From Odontesthes bonariensis (taxonomy: Eukaryota; Chordata; Actinopteri; Atheriniformes; Atherinopsidae), in assembly GCF_027942865.1 (NCBI RefSeq), contig NC_134510.1:21879209-21943208 (forward strand): a DNA stretch of 64,000 nucleotides, written 5' to 3'. The notes beneath the pieces are model-generated. The model searched no databases and was not told the DNA's origin. It worked only from the letters and a program-made list of their open reading frames with translations. Position 1 is the first letter of the stretch. Each line of letters starts with the position of its first letter. A program made the position numbers and the translations under genes. Shown in pieces: positions 13,247 to 26,500 of the stretch.

Positions 13247-14466
13247 ATGGTGGTTCTCAAAATTCGAGACCAGGTAAGTGATCTTGTGTCAAAAGCAGGC
13301 GTAAGTTTACGCTAACGTGGGTTTGCTCACGTTAGCCTAGCTTCCCCATTTCTGTCTTCGCCAGCGGAATGTAATTCGAGTCTCTCCAGCTAGTATCTGA
13401 AACGGAAGCATTTCTCAAATGCATCTCCTAAAGATAAGTCAGATTGGTACTAATGACAAGAAAACCAACTCAAGCACAACCAGGCGAATCCCATCTGGAA
13501 TCTAGTTATTCAGCATCATATTTTGATTGTTACATTGCCGATTTTTAAGTTAAAAACAGGTCATGATAGTGTTTATCTCCAGCGATTAGCCACATCCAAC
13601 GGGAAACACTATCAGCCACACATTAGGAAAGTAACTAGTTCAAATGTTGGGACAAAACAACACAGACTGGGCTCAAGTGGTCGTGTAAAAGTGAATGTAC
13701 GGTTTAAGAATAGCCCCCAAATCTCTGTAATGAAGTGTGAGATGATTGCCACAACAGCCTAAGCGCTCTGTTGATTGTGACATTACTGTGACAACTGGAC
13801 ATTTGTGACATATTAACATGCTGCCAGCATTAACCGAATAGGTTTGTGATAGCTTAAACGGTCGATAAAATGTAAACCCCAAGAAACCGTCGAACTTTTG
13901 CACAGAGTTTCTTGACTCAGTTTGAAATCGCTTCTTAACACCACCAGGATTTGTGATTATAGGATCAGAAGCTTTGTACTAGTGAAGTAATTTACATATT
14001 TGTTTAAAGATCAATTTAAGTAGGTGAAGTGGTGCAGATGAGACATGCCTTTAAGCTTAAACCTGTGGTGTGTCTACACACTCAAAAAGGTTTTGTTTGA
14101 GCCATACAGTAAGTATTTTACTAAAACGCATCTCTGTTGACCAAATGGTAGCCTTTGCTTTGTATTTGCCGGTTTATCGCTGTGTAATGCTATAAATTTA
14201 AACGAGATGACTGGCAATTTGGCGGTACTAGACATGTGCCCTTTCTGTTATATTTACCACTTGACACCTACTTCTGAAAACGAGAATAGCTCTCTGTTGC
14301 GACTCTTAAAGTGCTTGTTTTGCACATGCCTGCTATTCTTGTCACATATGTACGTGCATGTGTCTTTTTGTTTTCTGCCTGCTTGAATGATCGTGTGCCT
14401 CTGCTCCTGTGAGCTGGTGGAGTTGCCAGAGAGCTGTCTCCATGGTGATGGTATTAACTTGCCTGG

Positions 14467-14549
<83 letters not shown>

Positions 14550-17500
14550 AGAGGAGGTGCACAGTAGAGCAACCAGAGAGGAGTATAGAAAATCTCCTAC
14601 ACGGCTCATGCAGGACTGGAGAACCGAGAGCAACTAATGCAGCACTGCCTTTCTTTTACATTGTGGAGCAAATACAGTAATCATTAGTGGATGCAGCACA
14701 ATTGTCCGCTTGTCATCGTGAATTTGTCAGTAGTAACTGGACCCTCCATTGTGCCCGGCAGGCATTCATGAGCATTATAAAAACTAAATAAGAGGATTGT
14801 CCTGTGTTTTTAAAAAAAAAAAAAAAACCGGACTGTATTTTACATGCTCCCGAGTCTGCAATGGCGGTCATTGTCTTGCTTGTTCTGCATGCTTATTGAT
14901 CGGCACTTTAGAATGGCACGTATGCGTAGAATTTGTACAAAGCCCATGACTTGTCTTGAAGGCTAAGTCTGCTTCAGTGGGAATATGACTTATGTGGCCA
15001 TGTTAACCTGATGTAGCTGATGAGCCGGCATTATTATTCTCAACAAATTCTTTTTGGATGTCTTTTAGAAATGAGCCACAATGCCTACAGTGTTTGCCTC
15101 TTGGCTTTGTTTCGTCTCAAAATCTCCTGCAACGAGCTCAGTTTCTTTGTATGAGGACTTACTGTACAACTGCAGCTAAACAGTGAAGCGCTCCACTCCA
15201 TGTTTATCTCATACAAAAGTCACGATTTGAGGTTGAGAGCCACTGATGCATGTTGGGAAGTGGAACAGCTCGACATGCTGGGTATTTCTATCAGTATTAG
15301 CTAGTTCTGTTTGACAAAAGTTGTTACAGGCTCAACAGATGCACTTTAGCTAATTGGTTGTCTGGGCAGCCTGGTGAGTTAAACGAGGACGGGAAGTCTC
15401 AGTTAAAGAACAGGGAGACGTCTTAGTTAATTAATGTAACTCTACTTGCTCAATTGGTTTTTATTGTACGAGATGAGGTACGTCCGTGAAACCAGTTGTT
15501 TTGCTAGTGATGAACTTTATTTGTAAAATTTTGTGTGTGTGTGTGTTTCCTCTAATAATTAACGACCCTCGTTTGATATTAACTCATCCCATGCAGGTGA
15601 GGTCGTACTTCAGACAGATTAAGGTCTCTACCGGATAATGCAGGTTTTATTCTGCCAACATTGGAGCAGGTGACTCATGCAATCTGCCGTCTCTTGGCAG
15701 GATCATCCTGTTTCTTCGTGGGTGTTTTGTTTTGGATGCGTTTCGTTGTCATTCTTCGAAGACAATAGAGAATGTTGCCATCGGAGCAACCTGCAGGAAG
15801 TGTTGGCTGAATTCTTTAAGGGTAACTCTAGTGTGGCTTCGGCTCACACGAGTGAAGAGCGCAGTTACTCCCGGTGCCCATTAATGTTTTTTGGGGGGTT
15901 TAGTCACTGAAAAAAAACAACACATTGAAGTAATCTCAGATTATATGTTTGTAGTGTATCATTTATACAGCTCACGCCTAACAGTGTAAAATACACAGTG
16001 ATTGTTTGCCTGCATCGACCTTTAAAGAGGGCGGGGCAATCTTAACTACTTTTTAAGAAACAAAACCAGAATCGCGACGACATTAGAGTTCGACCTCGCA
16101 AAGGACCTCATCCCTTTTCTCCCTTTTTTACATTTTTTTTTTTTTTTATGTTAATCTCTGCTGCTTGGGATCATGTTGGATGTGACGAACCAGATCAGCT
16201 ATTTTTGTCCCAAATTTTTGATAGGGACAGGAGACCTACCGTGCTAAAGTTTGTGTGTGGGCAACGTGAAGATGAGCAGCAACATGTGGCTGGACCTGCC
16301 TCGTTCAGGAGGGATATTTATTTCCGTGGCATGGAATGTATATTGTTTCGCTTTCCAGCAGACACTGAGCAGAGAAGAGTTTTACAAAAGTGGCGGCACA
16401 GTATTTGTCAGCATCACATCAGATGTCTGATAACTCCGTACGGTGAAATGTGGAAGTGTAATGGTTTAGAATTCGAACGTCTCTTTGACCACCTGCCCTC
16501 ACGCCTCTGTTTCTTTTTGTGGTGAACCATCACAGTCCTGCCTCCGTTCCCCTCAGCCTCAGCTTTTTCTAAAATTAGAATATTCCATATCTGAGGACCA
16601 AATGAGTCGTGTGTGTATTGTGGTGCTTGACGATGAAGATGAAGTCTCAAAGGTCTGAATGGGTATTATTTTTTTTTCTCCAGTTTGACCTGTTGTGTGA
16701 ACGTGGCACATCAGACGAGAAACGAGTGTTTTCGTGTGACGTTCATTGGTGTTGCATTACATACAAAATGTACAATGGCTGTTTGAGTCGGCCAAATAAT
16801 GATTGATTGAAATTGATGTTTTATTTGCCTTTTAACCCAAGTCCTTTCTCTTTTACAGCCTGCTTTGCTGAAAGCTATTTTTAATGTCGACCCAGATGAA
16901 GTACGCTCCCTCATATTCAAAAAAGAGGATGTGAATGCACAGGTAATCCCAGCAGCCATCAATCTCTGCATCTGTTTCCTCATATTGTTGTTGTTCTCGT
17001 TCGATAACGCCAAAGGAAGCCCGGATTTAAAATCTCTAATGTGAAATTGTCCTTGAAAGGCCTTATGCAGCACTTTCAGTCAATAGCTGCATACAAACCA
17101 GCACGTGGTCTGTTTTTATAGTTCCCACTGCATGATCTGGCTCTGCTTATTTTATTGCATTCCTCACCGTTACTGTTGTGGTGGGGGTGTTTGTTTCAAA
17201 ATCTGGCTGGTTTGTACTTGTTTGTGTTTTACTGGAATGCTTTTTTTTTCTTCAAATTTGTGTTTAACCCACCTTGTAGCTGTGAGTGGAGACATATATT
17301 TGTCTTTATTCATCGGTTATTCGTCCCCTCCAACACTATGATGTTGGGAACGGGAAAAGGCGAAGTGGTGCTTTTCTGCCCTGAACAGATTGGCCCGTAT
17401 AAGTTAGAGAAGGAGACCAAAGCGAGCCGTTTTTGTTTCATTTCACTCACAGCTGTGTCTTTCTGATCTCTTGTGACAGGACAATGAGAAGAGAACTCCA

Positions 17501-20500
17501 CTGCATGCTGCTGCCTACCTTGGAGATGCAGAAATAATAGAGTTGCTGATTCTTTCAGGTATGTTTTCTAACCAAGAAAGCTGTTACTAAGCTGTTTGCA
17601 ACATGAACTGTTAAATCAATGAGCATTGTGGTTTAGTTTTAATCTGCAAGGTTCCGAATACAACAAATGTGCACATAGCACATTCATCAGCCTATCCTGA
17701 CGAGCAGGGTTGCTCATAAAGTCTGCATCCCCTTAAAGCTTTGAAAATCACTTAATGTACCTAATTATCCTCACCTTTTCGTCAGTGTGCTGTTCCTGTA
17801 GGCTCTGACATTCTGGTTTCTCTTTTCTGGACGAAAGATAGCGGTCAGTGACCCGTGCTAACATGTCTGAGAGCTAAAAGTCGCCTTTAAAAATGTGAAA
17901 CTAAGTGGAAAACATATTTCCAGATGATGCATCTGCATTCAATGAGGCTAAACTCCTCTTGGCACAAACCTTCGCAGCCCCTTCACTTCCCCAAAGCGCT
18001 TCGAAAATACTCGATTCGTTCCTTTTGAAGATATTACACCAGATGTCATCAAACTGTATGATATTCAATAATCTCAACAGTCACATTGTCCTCTGACTTT
18101 TAGGTGCAAGAGTAAATGCCAAAGATAACAAGTGGCTGACTCCCCTGCACCGGGCTGTGGCCTCCTGCAGTGAGGTATGTGAATATTCCGCTGGTTCTCT
18201 GGCGTGCACGTGTGGTATTTTAACCGAGCAATGCGGAACGTGGACATTGATGGTTTGTTTCCTTGCAGGAGGCTGTCCAGGTGCTGCTGAAACACTCTGC
18301 GGACGTGAATGCCAGAGACAAGAACTGGCAGACGCCGCTTCACATCGCGGCAGCCAATAAGGCCGTCCGCTGTGCCGAAGCCCTCGTTCCTCTACTTAGC
18401 AATGTGAATGTATCGGACAGAGCGGGCCGGACTGCGCTGCACCACGCGGCCTTCAGCGGGCACCTGGAGGTAATGTTAAGCCTGAAGAATCGTCTGACGC
18501 GGCTACAAGCTGTACTCAAGGATGTGCTTTAATACCTCTTTAGTATCGATTTACATGTATCATATTGAATAGGCAAGGCAGAGCAAGAATCTTAATTATT
18601 TATCAGAGGGCGGAGGCTTTTTAGTGGCTGGGCATTCTGTCGTGTCTTTGTCTGAAGTTAAACCAATCTCTGTGGTGCTGCTCAAATGTGTCTCTTCTCT
18701 GAGAGCAACCCTGTCTTGACTGGGCGAGTGTAACTTCCTGATATCCTCCTTTAGCTCAGAGGAAGTGTTTCTGCTTGCTTTATAAATGTGTAAACACACA
18801 ATGGGCATTGTACAACGTTCCGCAGCAACGTCCGAAACCCCGCTCCGTTTTTTTTGTCCATTTAAGAAGTTTGAGGTGAAACCGTCAACATCCTTCACAT
18901 ACTTCAGCTCTCTAACTACGGGCAGCAGCTGTGCCAGGTCGTATCTGCAGTGTTTGCCATGAGCTGCGGCCTAATCTCTCACTCTGTCTCTGACAACATG
19001 ACAGTTATGCTAAAGTCGTGCTGCATTTGTGCGCGGCAAAGTTTTTATCATCGAGTCAATCATTGACCCTTTGGTGTGGGAGTCGCACAAATCCAGTCAT
19101 GTCAAATATAAACATCGAGACAAGCTGTAAGATGGGTTTTGTTTATAGTTCAATAAAAGATGGGTATGAAAAGAAGGGGGGTGGGACGACTCCTCCAGTT
19201 TTTAGGTCGTTGTTGCAGACTGACACTGTGGACTAACAATCACACACTGTCTCGCACAAAGATGCTGTGTGCACAGACGGCTCTTGTCCCGTCATGTGGA
19301 GCCATGCAAATTGCTCATTAGAATCGTGTGCTTGCTTGCAAACCAGGAATCTTTGAAGTGGAAGTGTCTTCTCAAATGCGTTTGCAAACAAAGTGTGCAA
19401 CAGTTGTTCAGAGAGCTTTTTTAGGCATAGCTGGATTCCTAGAAAACGACAGATGCAGAGGTAACAAAAGACGGTTATAGCCTTGGTTACGTAATCTGCC
19501 ACAATGTTGCGCCAGCTCGTGCATTCAAATTTTTGTGCAAACTCTTTCGTGCTAGCGTGTTGTCGGAGCTACAACTTGTCTGTATCGAGTGCGTGCAAGA
19601 GGAAAAAAAAAAATAAAAAGATGGTCATCCTGACTGCCCTTTTAGATGGTGAGGCTCCTGCTCTCCAGAGGCGCCAACATCAATGCTTTTGACAAGAAGG
19701 ACCGACGTGCAATCCACTGGGCTGCCTACATGGGTAAAAAACAAAAAAAGTTTTTTTTATGTATCTTATGCTCTGATGTGTTTACAAACATCTCTTCTAT
19801 GTATATCCATGTAATTGAATCAATATCTCGTTGTTTTTTTTCTTCTGCAGGGCACATAGAAGTGGTGAAGCTGCTGGCATCTCATGGAGCCGAGGTGGCC
19901 TGCAAAGACAAGAAATCTTACACCCCCTTACATGCAGCAGCCTCCAGTGGAATGATAAGCGTTGTCAAATACCTCCTGGACCTGGGGGTGGATGTAAGTT
20001 CCACCCACAGCACCTGCTTATTATCATTAGACTGTAGACGCCGCTTGGTTTTCTTCCGTAACAACCATATTGTGTGAAATAAGAGTTTTGATAAGGGTTT
20101 AATAATCCCACCTGTCCTCTACTGGTGGAAGCAGCTCGGTCGTGATGACGGCTTTCTGTTTGTCTTGCTTAGATCAACGAGCCGAACGCCTACGGCAACA
20201 CACCCCTCCACGTGGCCTGCTACAATGGGCAGGACGTGGTTGTTAATGAGCTCATAGAGTGCAGAGCAAACGTCAACCAGGTGAACGAGAAGGGCTTTGC
20301 GCCTCTCCATTTCACTGCCGCGTCTCGCCACGGGCCGCCCTGTCTGGAGCTGCTGGTGTGCAACGGGGCTGATGTCAACATCAAGGTGAGGGAACCCGCA
20401 ATGTTTGCCCTTTATTACCGGGGAAACTGAGAGGGCATGTTGTGATCTTGGAAGCTCAGAAGCAATTTTGGTGAAACGGTTCAGAACTTGCTCATGTGGG

Positions 20501-23500
20501 AAACTGTTGTCTGTTGATGGGGTGTTAACCACAGCGCGTTCACACTTGGGTGGTTTCTGAATTAGGCGATTAGACATAGATACAGATGCAAATGCATTCA
20601 GGCTGCAGCATCGACTTGCATGTTTTTTAAATGGAGACCTAAAAGAACAGCACATCTTACTGTCTGTATAGACCAGCAAATGAAAATGTATCGTATGGCA
20701 AAGCTACCCCTTTCGATCCCATTTGCAAGTTGTTGGCAGTTCCAATATCGTTTGGTTTATATCACCGTTTTCCCACCTTGCAAGCCAAAGCTGACATCAC
20801 AATAGCTGGCACTCTGGTGCTTTGGCGGGTTGTGCACCTTTTGGTTTTTGTAACCTGGAGCGCGAGTGGCACGTATTTCAAAACGGGAAGAGTGTGCAAA
20901 AACAGGTCCTGTCGATGGGGCATAAATGTCTCGGTAGCGATACCTACAGTTAAGGAAGAGAAACTGTCCAGAGTGTTACTCCCCAAAGCTTCGGTGCAGG
21001 TCTCAAGAGAAGCACGAGTAACCACAGCTCACTCCATCGTCCTGTGTATACACCTTCTGACCAATGACTTTGTGTTGTCCCACCGCCTCCTTTTGAAGAC
21101 CATTATTCTCCTGTTTCTGGGAAGCACCTGTTTGTGTTGGCACTCTGCGGTTGTATTTGATCCTATACAAAGTTGAAAAGACAAGTTTCATTAGAAAATA
21201 TGAATAAATTAATGTTGTTTTTGAAAGTCACTGAGTAGCTGTGTGAAAAGCTCATGAACATAATATTGACCAAAATAGTTCTGATTAGGATTTTTAGCTC
21301 TAATGATTGACAGATTAACCAGTATCCGCGGTCCTAGAATGGAACCGGGACGGATGGATGGCGTATTGACATCTGATTGATCGGAATGCATTTGGAGGTC
21401 GCCTGAGCCAATTACAGCCACATGTTTTTCGTTTGAATGGGAATATAGCCTGGGCCATTTTAAGCAACCGCCTCCTAAACTGCTGTGCCGTCTTTAAAGC
21501 AAGTTCACATAACAGGAATTTAAGCCAGATTCTTCACCTCGCAGAAATATGTTGGAAGTTTTAGACAAACGGCCCAGATCTGAGGCAAATCGACAGTCGT
21601 CAGCTGATGTGAGAAACGTTTCAAAGACATGATCTGTGAGGTTTATTGAGACGCCCCAGTCTCAGATCGCATGTCTAGCATGTTTGATATTCTCAGGAAA
21701 CCAGAGGAGGATGAGTTGTTGTTAAGGGTGCCATCACCAAGATGGCAAAAAATTGGTAAAGAAAGTACGATGTGCTCAAGAAACTGAGACGGACTCCATC
21801 AAGACAGGTTCTCCTGAAAGAAGCCGTGGAGGGAAACTGCCAGTTCACCAAGAGCTTCCTGTATCATCGTGTGATGTTATGGCAACAGCTTTGTCGGCAT
21901 GACCGCTGGAACCGCTTAAGGGCCAAGTTTGGGTGAAAAATCTTGAAAGTATTTGTAGACAGCGGTCAGAGCGCTGTCATTTTTTGAGAAATCCTGACAC
22001 GTAAACTAAGAAAAGTGGCCCACGGAAGAGCGGATTTTAGCATTTTAAACTGTGCAAGCTCCAAAATGTCGTCGCCGTCGGAGCCAATGCTGTATATGTG
22101 GCGAGTTGTTTTGTTTTTTGTTTTTTTTTATCCAATGAAGAACATCTGTTTTGCTCGGCGTCATCTCACACACGGCAGCTGTACGATGGATGCTGATCAG
22201 CAGTGACTCAAACTCCCCTTAGACCGAAACTCAATTGATGGCATCGGAACGCTTGATTTAAAAACTGAGTCATTTAGAGTCGTCTACCTCTGATCAGATC
22301 ACCAAAGATGCATGCGAACAAGGCTTAAGGAGTAGCCATGTGACAAAGTATAAATCTGCCTCATGATTCCAACATGTTTTCATTTCATTTCAGAGCAAAG
22401 ATGGCAAGACTCCCCTCCACATGACGGCGATCCACGGGAAGTTTTCTAAGTCTCAAGCAATCATAGAGAATGGTGAGCTCATATGAAGAATCAGCGTCCC
22501 ATTCTGCGACTCATTCTGCAATGTAAAACCTAAACCTGCTTTGTGATGTAAAAAGAAAAAGCTAATTGGATACTTTTTTTTTTTTTTCCTCCTCTCCTTA
22601 AGGTGCTGAGATCGACTGTGAAGACAAGAATGGAAATACGCCTCTGCACATTGCAGCTCGATACGGACACGAGCTCATCATTAACACCCTCATCACAAAC
22701 AGAGCTGACACCGCTAAGTAAGCCGTTTCTTCCCTCGAGTGTTCCAACTTTGAGAGTCGCCGAAAAAAAAGCTGCGGATTTCCTCGGCCCAAAGCGCAGC
22801 GTTACGTAACCGTTACAAATTGGTTACATGTGCATTCCGTGAGAAAAGTCTCCCGCTCTGTAGCGTCCGTGCGAGCTGAGCTGGCGAGTCTCGGCCTAAT
22901 TCTCGGGCCCCGTCTCGGGATGATCGTGGGGGGGGGGACGCTTCGTGTTACAAGGTTAATCAATATGACCGTCTTTTTTTTCAGACGAGGGATTCACGGC
23001 ATGTTTCCACTGCATCTGGCGGCGCTCAGCGGCTTCTCGGACTGCTGCCGGAAGCTTCTGTCTTCAGGTGAACAAATCTTGATTCACGCCGCGAGGCGGC
23101 CCAGCGTACAAAATCACAAAAGGCCGTTTTATTGAAGAGACTGATCTTACATTTTAAGAAGGCAAAAATCTTGACCTTTTCTTAATATTCCAGATTCTAA
23201 CTTGCAGGATCTCACTCATAACTCTTCTATCTGCGCAGGCTTTGATATCGATACTCCTGATGACTTTGGGAGGACCTGTTTACATGCAGCAGCTGCTGGA
23301 GGGTGAGTACAGCACAGCTGAACAGGGGTTTGACATTAACTCTTACGACGCAGTTGAAGAGGTGTTGCAAATAAAAATACTGCGTTTGATCTTTTTTTTT
23401 CGCTGAAATGAACCTCTCTGTCCTCTTAGAAACCTAGAATGTCTCAATCTTCTCCTCAACACCGGGGCGGACTTTAACAGAAAGGACAGCTTTGGCAGGT

Positions 23501-26500
23501 TTGTAGAATTTTGAGAGAGGATCCAGGGGTGACGAGTGGCATTTGAACAGGGAACCGAGCTGTGTTTGTTTTTGCCCAGGACCCCTCTGCACTACGCCGC
23601 TGCCAACTGTAACTACCAGTGTCTGTTTGCTCTGGTGGGCTCTGGGGCCAGCGTCAACGATCTGGACGAGCGGGGCTGCACTCCTCTCCACTACGCCGCT
23701 GCCGCCGACACGGACGGAACGTCAGTAATGCTTGGAAATTTTCCGGGTTCTTTTTGTGTTTGAGAGACGGCCGCTGTTTTGTGGTTTTGCGTGAATGAGA
23801 GACGTCTGGAATTGTGCGTGATTCGGTGTAACTTTGCAGGGCTCGCGACGTTGTTCCCTTGACTGCAGCTTCTTTGTTGTGTCCGCAGGTGCCTGGAATA
23901 TTTACTGAGAAATGATGCAGATCCAGGGATCCGGGACAATCAGGGCTACAATGCTGTGCATTATGCCTCAGCATACGGACATCGCCTCTGTCTGGAGCTG
24001 GTGAGGAGTACAGGCCACTTAACACTTATCCCTATATTTCTTTTTTTTCTTTCTGGTATTTAATTCGTTGTTTTTCTCTTTCAGATTGCAAGTGAAACAC
24101 CCTTAGATGTGGTGAGTTGATTTATACTTTTCCTCACTCTGCATATTTTGATGCTTTATGTGTATAAAACGGGCTGCAATGCAGTGGATATCTGTTGGAC
24201 TGAGATGAGCAGGTGATTGTATCTGAAGTGGGCTCTAAATTGTGTGCTTTCTGTTCAGCTAATGGAAACCTCAGGGACGGACATCCTGAATGACTCCGAT
24301 GTCAGAGCTCCTGTCAGCCCTCTGCACCTTGCTGTGAGTAGTTTGCAACTGTTATCAGGCTCCTGTTGTATGTGTCAGCCAACAGAGAACTGGTTGAGGC
24401 TACGTGCCCACGACAACGGTAACGACAGATAAACGCAGAACATTTCGACAGATGTGCCTATCTTGCACACGGCGACGGCGTTTTTAGGAGTTCAAAACGG
24501 AGAAAACGCAAACGCCCTCCAGAGTGGAGATCTTGAAAACGATCCAACCTCTCGTCGCCGTAGGAACAGTTCAAAACGCAGAAGTGCGTTTTTTGCACAC
24601 GTTAAGTGGGTAGTTCTCCATTAACGACTCCCATATCTCACTATATTTATTTTGGACACTCTCCCAATCCACATAATCCACTGCCTTCCTGGCTTTGTAG
24701 TTCAGTGTCGTGTTCAGGAGCAACTGGACCTCATCATCTGTCCAAACAAAGTTTGAAGGCGTACTGTTGTTGCCGCCACGCTTTGCCATTTTCTTCCAAC
24801 TGACGCGGAGGAAGTAGCCACAAAACAGGCATTTCTCATATTTATTAATATATATAACTCATATAACAATACCAAAGGTATTGTTGCTACTGCCACCTAC
24901 GTCCGGGGCGTGCATACTACATCGGCAAACTGCGAGTTTTATACGTTTTCCCTGTTCCCATGGATAGACAGATATCCACCCCAAGACGCTCGTGAGAACG
25001 CAGATAAATTGTGGAGGAAAAAAACGGACATCTGCGTTTATGCTTCAGAGCGTTGTCGTGGGCACGTAGCCTGAGTTTCATTGGTACATCAGTTCTGTTC
25101 AGGAACTGCAAAATCTTTGGCGCAGTAGCAAACTGGATGGTTTTCAGCCACGGCATCCTTTCTGACCTTGGTTGTTTTCAGGAGGTTTAGTAGTACACAC
25201 CCACTTATGCCAGCTACAGCATCCCTGTCCAAGTTCTGTCTTGGCTCGGGGTCTCATTTGGAACAAATCATTTTGCCTCCGTTTCAGCCCATTTGTAGTT
25301 AAACGCCTGAAACGTTTTGACATCGAAAGAGAAGCAAATCAGTTCTCAGAAAGTCAAACATTCACTCTGTTTGGGTATATTTACCAATATAATCAGTTTG
25401 AAAAAATTCATCTTTCAGGCATACCATGGTCATCATCAAGCTATGGAAGTTCTGGTGCAGTCTCTGCTCGATTTGGACGTTAGAAACAGCCAAGGGCGCA
25501 CACCTCTAGACTTGGCTGCCTTCAAGGGCCACGTGGAGTGTGTGGACGTCCTAATCAACCAGGGAGCCTCCATCTTGGTGAAAGATTTCACCCTGAAGCG
25601 GACCCCAATACACGCTGCAGGTACAGACTTGTGGGAAAGCCGTGGACTCGATTGATTCTGAAATTTCAGACTTAAAATGCAAAATGAGTCATTCGTGTGG
25701 CCTGTCCTTTCCTGCAGCTACTAACGGTCATTCGGAATGTTTGCGTTTGCTGATTGGAAATGCTGATCTTCAAAGTGCAGTCGACATTCAGGATGGGAAC
25801 GGACAGTAAGTATGAGATATATCCTCTTTGTATTTCTTCCACACATTGATGTTCTGGAATGATTACTGACGCCGTTGTCATCTTTCAGAACCCCACTGAT
25901 GCTGTCGGTCCTGAGCGGACACACAGACTGTGTGTACTCGCTTCTCAACAAGGGAGCCAACGTAGAAGCCAAAGACAAGTGGGGCAGGACAGCCTTGCAT
26001 AGAGGAGTATGTAACGATTCTTAAGATTTTTCTGCTGCTGCCAAGTGTCGCACTCGCAGAATGAATTGCCGTTTGTTTGATCGCACTGTGTTCCCTTGTT
26101 GCTTGTGCAGTTAACTTTGTCCACCAAAAGAAAGCTAGTCTTCACTTCACAAGGTTTTTCCATTTCTGTTCTTTTATACTCAACATTTTGTTCCTAGTTG
26201 TGCTGATTTATTTTTTATTTTTTTGGTGTTGTTTCGCGGCCTGTATAGGTGACTTTTGCTGTAAAGTCTCTTCTCCTTTTGAATTTAGACTGAACGGCCT
26301 TTCTCTTCACACCAAAAGGCGTTCATGTTGGAGCCGCATTAAAACCGGTAGCTTAAGTTTGGGCACCCCAGATGAAAGGAAGTTATAATCAGCGATAGCG
26401 CAGCATTTAATGAAAAGAAAAGATTGCCAACTGGCATGTTGGTGGAAATATTTGGTTCATATTGGATTCCACAAAATTCAGATTCGTGTGAAGAGGTCTT

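Noticed and set aside
14254-14680. Long TH- or CV-repeat reading frames on both strands
   Set aside because: They are translations of the (TG)n microsatellite and carry no protein features.
20119-20679. 186-codon minus-strand open frame
   Set aside because: Antisense to ankrd28 exon 8 and its intron; no family resemblance or splice context.
20730-21176. 148-codon plus-strand frame in ankrd28 intron 8
   Set aside because: No recognisable domain, atypical composition, lies wholly in an intron; could be repeat-derived but not supportable as a gene.
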